Assembly (NCBI GenBank): GCA_045615885.1
Contig: JAZLFR010000030.1
Coordinates: 1 to 11,181, forward strand
DNA: 11,181 nt
Source of the DNA: UBA1765 sp045615885
GTDB taxonomy: Bacteria; Fibrobacterota; Fibrobacteria; Fibrobacterales; Fibrobacteraceae
Reading direction: 5' to 3'
A program made the translations under genes and the position numbers. This document shows, in pieces, positions 6,603-11,181 of this stretch. The notes beneath the pieces are model-generated. The model made no database searches and had not been told where the DNA came from. It saw nothing but the letters and a program-made list of their open reading frames with translations. Numbering within the stretch: the first letter of the stretch is position 1; the number at the start of each line of letters is the position of its first letter.

Positions 6603-9600
6603 ATTGTTTACCCTTCTTTGCGTATCTGTTCTTGCAACATTAGCTTCGGCAAATCCTCCGAAGGCAACGGCCATCGAGAATACTTCCCATGCTCGCGATT
6701 ACGACTTTACCTTTACGCATGGCAACCTGCTGCCGAACTGGAGCTTTGAAGATGGTTTCTATGCTTGGAACGGGAAACGACTTTCACGAACGGAAATCAC
6801 GGCTGCCTATGGTCAAGAAATACGCCCTGTTTCCGGTAGCTATGTAGGCATGACATCCCCAACGGGTGGACCAGTGTCCGATTTTGTTCCCGTTGACGGG
6901 GATTCTGTCTATACGCTGAGTCTTTTTGCATACAATGTGAACGGGGCGGTCGTATCGCCGAGAATATATTTCTACTCCGACAAGAACACGCAGGCGTCGT
7001 ATCTGGACGGGAAAAAATATACCCGAGCAACCCAGTGGAGTCCATATTCCCATACATTCAACATTCCAGAAGGAACTCGTTATATCAGAATTTCTCTTTC
7101 TGATTCGTCAAATTCGACAATGTTCTTTGACGATGTCATTCTGGAACCGGGAAAAACGGCAAGCACACGAAACTCTGTCGGCATGGGAATCTCCTTTTCT
7201 GATGGGTTAGGTCGAGGTCACATGGCCGAGGCTTTGGTTCACAGGGAATTTGCAAGCGAACTCCTTCCCTCGGAATGCATGAACGGCTTCACTGCCTATG
7301 CGACGGAGATACTTGAAGTCAGGGCAAGAAGTAAATCTCATGGTGGAAATCTTGGTTCTGGAGATTCCATTTTCATTGATAATGATGTTAATGTTCGAGA
7401 CACATCTCTTTCTGAACTGGGAGTAGTTGCTAGGAATTCAGTGCGCATGGGAGACCGCGATTCTGTCTTTGCAAAGGTCAGTTACGGGCGTAGCTTATGG
7501 ACAGGAAACCAGACTTTCGTTCAGCAATCTGTGCAAAATGTCGTGACAGACATTTGTGCATTCCCGCCAGAAGATTTTCCCATAGGAACATCGGATGTTT
7601 CTCTCGCCAATGATGCTGACTCAACCCTTGTTCCTGGCAAATACGGAAATGGGCTGATTCGCGCAAGGAGTACATTGCGATTTTCCGCAGGCGACTACTA
7701 TTTCGATACCTTTTTTGTAGAGCCTTCTGCCATATTGCGTTTTGACTTGTCGCAGGGAAATGTTGTCATGCATGTTCGTTCCTCCTTGTCAATAAGCGAC
7801 AATTCAATCATGTCCTATGATTCCACGAGCCGCTACTTTATTGGATGGCGGCTTGCTCAGTCATCTACACTTAGGCTGGGGACGATTTCTGGCTTGGCTG
7901 GCGTATTCGTTGCTCCGAATGCAAAAATAGAGCTGGGACACCAGAGCGCCCTGCATGGTCTTATCTATGCGAAAAATGTGGAACTGATGCAGGAGTCGGA
8001 TATTTCGGCATCGTCATTCCTATTTTTCAATCCCGCCATGCGTTTTATAGTAAAGGAATCCCGTTATGATAATCTTGGTCGGGCCTATCAGGAAGATTAT
8101 TCCTATGTTGCTGAACTGGAACGGGAGGGCTATGTCGATTCGTCGCTGATTCATGCAAACGATTATTTTTCGCAGAATGGAGACGGTCCCGATGCCGCAG
8201 GCTACGCATATCTCCAGAACGAGTATTCACTGCAGGATGGACGGTTGCTTAAAAGTTCCATGCCTGGCGAACCATGGAAACTGGACGGAATGCATGTGGG
8301 ATTTTCCGATTACGCCTATGTTGCAGACCTGAATATTCCCCAGTCGCTTGACTTTTCAAAAACAAGCACCCAAAAAAATTACACACTTTCATATAGTCGA
8401 GATGTTGAAGGACGCTTATCACTTTCCTGGAAAAACCTCCTGGGGCAGCTTGTACAGACTGCTTTCGCAGTGGATACGAGTGGCTTGAATATGCGCAATT
8501 GGCACTGGGCGATAAAGAAGTACGAATACACCCGCGAAGGGAACCTGCGCAGGACGATTACTCCGCTTGATGCTGACCAGAATGATTCCGCCTTTGCCGT
8601 CGTTTCTGATTATGATGCCGCCGGAAGAAATGTTTCTACGGAAGGCCCCGATGTTGGAACCGAGAAATTCTACTACACCAAGTCTGGAAGCGTCCGCATT
8701 TCCGTGACGGAGGAACAACGGGGCAGGAATGCAGTTTCTTACAAGGAATACGACGCTCAAGGGCGAATTGTATCCATTGGCGAGAGTATCCTTGACCTGG
8801 TGACGGACGCAAGGCTCAGGGGAATTGCCAAAAGTCAATCGCCTGTTCCAGGTGTAAAGACGGAATATTCGGGTTCCGCTTACGACAGCCTTTCCGCCTG
8901 TCTTGACAGAATCAACAATGATAGGCTTGAAGGCTATTTTGTCGGCAGGACTTTAAAAAATACTCGTGGGAAATTGGCCTGTGCGTGGACCCGCAACCCT
9001 CTCGTCGTGAATCGTATCGGAGCGGATGCCGCCTTGGTTGCCGACTTCTTTAGTTACGATTCCCTTGGCCGTAAGACTGTTTCGATACGCTATACGGGTG
9101 CTGAAATTGATTCAACTCGCAGGGTGGTTTTAAAGAACTACGAATACGACAACCTTTCTCGCCTATACAGGGTAACTGTAGCGAATGCCGACGGCTCTAT
9201 CCTCGACATTCGCAGGTATAGTTATGACGATAAAGGGCGTATAGACGCAATTCGCGACGACGAAGGACTTAACATAGTCAAGTTTACCTATGACGACTTG
9301 GAACAGGTCTCTGCAGTGAAAATCGGGGATCGTCTGGAGACGGATTACGCCTATCATCTGCATGGACAGGTGACTTCCCTGAATATTCAAAATACAGTTA
9401 CTGGCGATACGCTTTTCCGACAGACATTGAATTACGAGGATGCAGCCGCTTCGGCAAATGAACAGCCCCGTTATGACGGAATGATTTCCAGATTGTCCAC
9501 TACATACGGCATTGCTGATTCCTCTGGAAACAGGGTATCAACCTTCCTCTATGACATGCCCGGCAATATGGTAAAGCGGAGTGGTTCTGCCCCGGAGGCT

Positions 9601-11181
9601 ACATTCAGTTTTGATAAGAATGGTCGCATGCTCACGCAAGGCTATGGTGGAAATACGCTCGGCTACAACTATTACAGTGGTTCTTACAGGCTCAACAGGG
9701 TTACGGGAACAATCGCCCTTGACTCTGCCAGGAATGCCTCCAGGACAGACAATTTTACCTATGACGCTTCGGGGCGCATGATTGCGGATAGTTCCAAAAG
9801 TCTGTCTGTGGAATACGACCCTTATGGAATGCCAGTTTCCTTTGTGCAGACTTCTGATTCTTCAACATGGCGCGAGGTTATGATTTACGATCCCTCCAGC
9901 TGGCGTGTTGCGACATTTGTGTATGAAAATGACTCACTACAGGCAATTCGTACCGACATCATGGCAGGTGGCAAGAAAATTCTGGAACGCCGCAGGGCCT
10001 ATGTTGCAAATGATAGTTCCGTTACCGAATACAAAATGATAACAGGCAAATCGGGAATCGTGGGTAGAATTTTGCCGGATTCGTCGAAGGAGTGGTATGT
10101 CAAGGACTACCAGGGATCGCTAGTGATGACCCTTGTGGAAAACGGAACTGGCAATGTACTTTCTTATGAACCTTATGGAGCGCAGAAGAAAATAAAGGTG
10201 TCTGGAGACAGCCCCGCCGAACAATATACCGGCAAGGAACTGAATGAGCGAGTGGGCTTGTATTACTACGGGGCAAGATATTTTGACCCGGTATTGGGCA
10301 TTTGGCTGGTTCCCGATCCTGCAAGACAATATATGAATCTGTATGCATTTGGCGGGGATCCGGTGAATGCATTGGATCTTTATGGATTTTGGAAATTAAG
10401 TCTCGGAATAATCACGATTGGTTATGAAAATGGTGGCTTTACCGCAGGTCTTGGAGTTGCTTTAGATGTCGGAAACAGCAGTTTTGGTGTGGATATTGAT
10501 TTTGGCTACTCTCATAATTTCGGAAATGGAAGCAATACATATTCTGCTCAAGCAGGGGCCGCAGCGAACATAGGAATTTTCAACATTGGGGCGAATCTTG
10601 GTTATGCTTATAATGATCAAAGCGGAAGTACGCTAAGTTACGGTATTCGTGGTGGAGCTTACGGAACCGGAGTTGGAGTTGGTGGTGCACAATATTGGAA
10701 CACTCATGGAAGCTATCTCGGATCGACGCTTTATGTAGAAACTTATGCAGGAGCATTTGGCGCAGAAGCCTATACTGGTTATGAATGGGGCTTTAGCGGT
10801 ATGGATGGCCGCGGTCTCTATACAGGAGCAAGAGCGTGGGGAACCCATGCTGAATTTACTAATATCGGAACATCGAAATGGGATTTTGACTGGGGAGCTT
10901 CGGTAACGACGACTTATTTCATGGAAAAAAGGGATGTTGATGAAAATACACGAAAAAAATACAAACTTAGTAATAAATGGGTTGGCATAGATATTAACGG
11001 TTTTGAAGTTGTTCGCTATGATCATAGCAATAGAAATATGAATCAACCGAATTTTAGAAATAGAGAAGAGTTTGAGCAATATGCTAGAGATCATGATATG
11101 ATTACTGGTGTCTACAATGAAGAGTCTAGTAAATTTCATAAAGAGGGTGATAAAATGTGGATGGCTCGTCCAAAAGACGCT
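6595..11181 (+). CDS. Secreted RHS-repeat protein with variable C-terminus (3' end outside window)
   Basis: The frame is open for 1529 codons and runs off the window. A signal peptide cuts after ASA (residue 19). Residues 44-187 look like a jelly-roll carbohydrate-binding module (NLLPNWSFEDG ... FFDDVILEPG). Residues ~250-480 are beta-rich and resemble surface 'choice-of-anchor A'/DUF7305 modules (LVPGKYGNG, SAGDYYFDT, GVFVAPNAKIELG, GLIYAKNVEL). From ~490 to 1210 run YD repeats (YDNLGR, YDAAGR, YDAQGR, YDSLGR, YDDKGR, YDASGR), which in the family form a hollow beta-shell. The RHS-associated core spans ~1211-1264 (YTGKE, GLYYYGARYFDP, then LDLYG). After it, ~1265-1442 is glycine- and aromatic-rich beta sequence, then a charged AT-rich tail that may begin an effector domain. 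In Rhs/TcC proteins the core region cuts off and encloses the C-terminal toxin. The toxin type cannot be told here. The gene overlaps the preceding one and very likely acts with it. Confidence 0.88.
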   Translation, partial: MNKLFTLLCVSVLATLASANPPKATAIENTSHARDYDFTFTHGNLLPNWSFEDGFYAWNGKRLSRTEITAAYGQEIRPVSGSYVGMTSPTGGPVSDFVPVDGDSVYTLSLFAYNVNGAVVSPRIYFYSDKNTQASYLDGKKYTRATQWSPYSHTFNIPEGTRYIRISLSDSSNSTMFFDDVILEPGKTASTRNSVGMGISFSDGLGRGHMAEALVHREFASELLPSECMNGFTAYATEILEVRARSKSHGGNLGSGDSIFIDNDVNVRDTSLSELGVVARNSVRMGDRDSVFAKVSYGRSLWTGNQTFVQQSVQNVVTDICAFPPEDFPIGTSDVSLANDADSTLVPGKYGNGLIRARSTLRFSAGDYYFDTFFVEPSAILRFDLSQGNVVMHVRSSLSISDNSIMSYDSTSRYFIGWRLAQSSTLRLGTISGLAGVFVAPNAKIELGHQSALHGLIYAKNVELMQESDISASSFLFFNPAMRFIVKESRYDNLGRAYQEDYSYVAELEREGYVDSSLIHANDYFSQNGDGPDAAGYAYLQNEYSLQDGRLLKSSMPGEPWKLDGMHVGFSDYAYVADLNIPQSLDFSKTSTQKNYTLSYSRDVEGRLSLSWKNLLGQLVQTAFAVDTSGLNMRNWHWAIKKYEYTREGNLRRTITPLDADQNDSAFAVVSDYDAAGRNVSTEGPDVGTEKFYYTKSGSVRISVTEEQRGRNAVSYKEYDAQGRIVSIGESILDLVTDARLRGIAKSQSPVPGVKTEYSGSAYDSLSACLDRINNDRLEGYFVGRTLKNTRGKLACAWTRNPLVVNRIGADAALVADFFSYDSLGRKTVSIRYTGAEIDSTRRVVLKNYEYDNLSRLYRVTVANADGSILDIRRYSYDDKGRIDAIRDDEGLNIVKFTYDDLEQVSAVKIGDRLETDYAYHLHGQVTSLNIQNTVTGDTLFRQTLNYEDAAASANEQPRYDGMISRLSTTYGIADSSGNRVSTFLYDMPGNMVKRSGSAPEATFSFDKNGRMLTQGYGGNTLGYNYYSGSYRLNRVTGTIALDSARNASRTDNFTYDASGRMIADSSKSLSVEYDPYGMPVSFVQTSDSSTWREVMIYDPSSWRVATFVYENDSLQAIRTDIMAGGKKILERRRAYVANDSSVTEYKMITGKSGIVGRILPDSSKEWYVKDYQGSLVMTLVENGTGNVLSYEPYGAQKKIKVSGDSPAEQYTGKELNERVGLYYYGARYFDPVLGIWLVPDPARQYMNLYAFGGDPVNALDLYGFWKLSLGIITIGYENGGFTAGLGVALDVGNSSFGVDIDFGYSHNFGNGSNTYSAQAGAAANIGIFNIGANLGYAYNDQSGSTLSYGIRGGAYGTGVGVGGAQYWNTHGSYLGSTLYVETYAGAFGAEAYTGYEWGFSGMDGRGLYTGARAWGTHAEFTNIGTSKWDFDWGASVTTTYFMEKRDVDENTRKKYKLSNKWVGIDINGFEVVRYDHSNRNMNQPNFRNREEFEQYARDHDMITGVYNEESSKFHKEGDKMWMARPKDA
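10225..10386 (+). other. RHS repeat-associated core domain (within the third operon gene)
   Basis: Residues 1211-1264 hold YTGKE, then GLYYYGARYFDP, VPDPA and LDLYG. This is the usual boundary between the constant shell and the variable tip of Rhs, WapA and TcC proteins, where an aspartate pair drives self-cleavage in studied members. Both aspartates are kept (D1241, D1261), but the second motif reads DLYG instead of DPxG, and they are 20 residues apart, against 22 in the classic DPxG-x18-DPxG form. Confidence 0.85.
10387..11181 (+). other. Variable C-terminal region of the RHS protein, truncated by the window
   Basis: Residues 1265-1529 follow the RHS core. The first ~180 alternate small, glycine and aromatic residues (GLGVALDVG, VDIDFGYSHNFGNG, GAYGTGVGVGG, YAGAFGAEAYTGYEWG), which suggests stacked amphipathic beta-hairpins. 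From about residue 1443 the sequence turns charged and hydrophilic and its codons become AT-rich (about 27% GC at 10921-10980, against about 57% at 8521-8580). This is the expected place and behaviour of an exchangeable toxin tip. No catalytic motif can be named. Confidence 0.65.

Noticed and set aside
5946..6674. A 242-codon open frame on the minus strand
   Set aside because: It lies opposite the end of one well-supported gene and the start of the next. Its protein is rich in Arg, His, Cys and Ser without recognisable domains, as expected of an antisense shadow.
10633..11139. A 168-codon open frame on the minus strand
   Set aside because: It lies opposite the AT-rich tip of the RHS gene, where the + strand frame stays open and in register with the core. 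It has no ribosome site or recognisable domain.

Overview
The window joins the end of a housekeeping gene to the start of a large secreted-protein operon. Positions 1-1598 are the 3' half of carB (carbamoyl-phosphate synthase large subunit), GC-rich with strongly biased codon use. A 364-base intergenic stretch follows, holding a degenerate echo of the carB 3' end, three perfect hairpins (one matches the ATTCCC-N8-GGGAAT form of the dRS3 repeat), a good intrinsic terminator and, past it, an AT-rich promoter.

From 1963 to the right edge, three same-strand genes overlap end to start: a 93-residue exported protein (1963-2244), a 1453-residue exported protein (2241-6602), and a still larger one starting at 6595 and still open at 11181 (at least 1529 residues). 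All three begin with Sec-type signal peptides. The second has an SpvB/TcB-like N-terminus, a probable beta-propeller-like middle rich in paired cysteines, YD/RHS-like strands and a jelly-roll near its end. The third has a jelly-roll, a beta-rich domain resembling surface 'choice-of-anchor'/DUF7305 modules, a long YD-repeat shell, an RHS-associated core and a variable C-terminus whose base composition drops sharply. The layout recalls the TcB + TcC pair of Tc toxins or a polymorphic Rhs toxin, but split over two secreted polypeptides with carbohydrate-binding-like domains beside the split. The toxic end and any immunity gene lie beyond the window.

The organism is probably a Gram-negative of the Fibrobacterota (Fibrobacter-like) or a relative. 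This is inferred from the carB sequence style, codon use, mixed GC and the type of RHS protein; it is not proven here. No tRNA, rRNA, CRISPR array, transposase or integrase was seen. All annotated genes are on the + strand.
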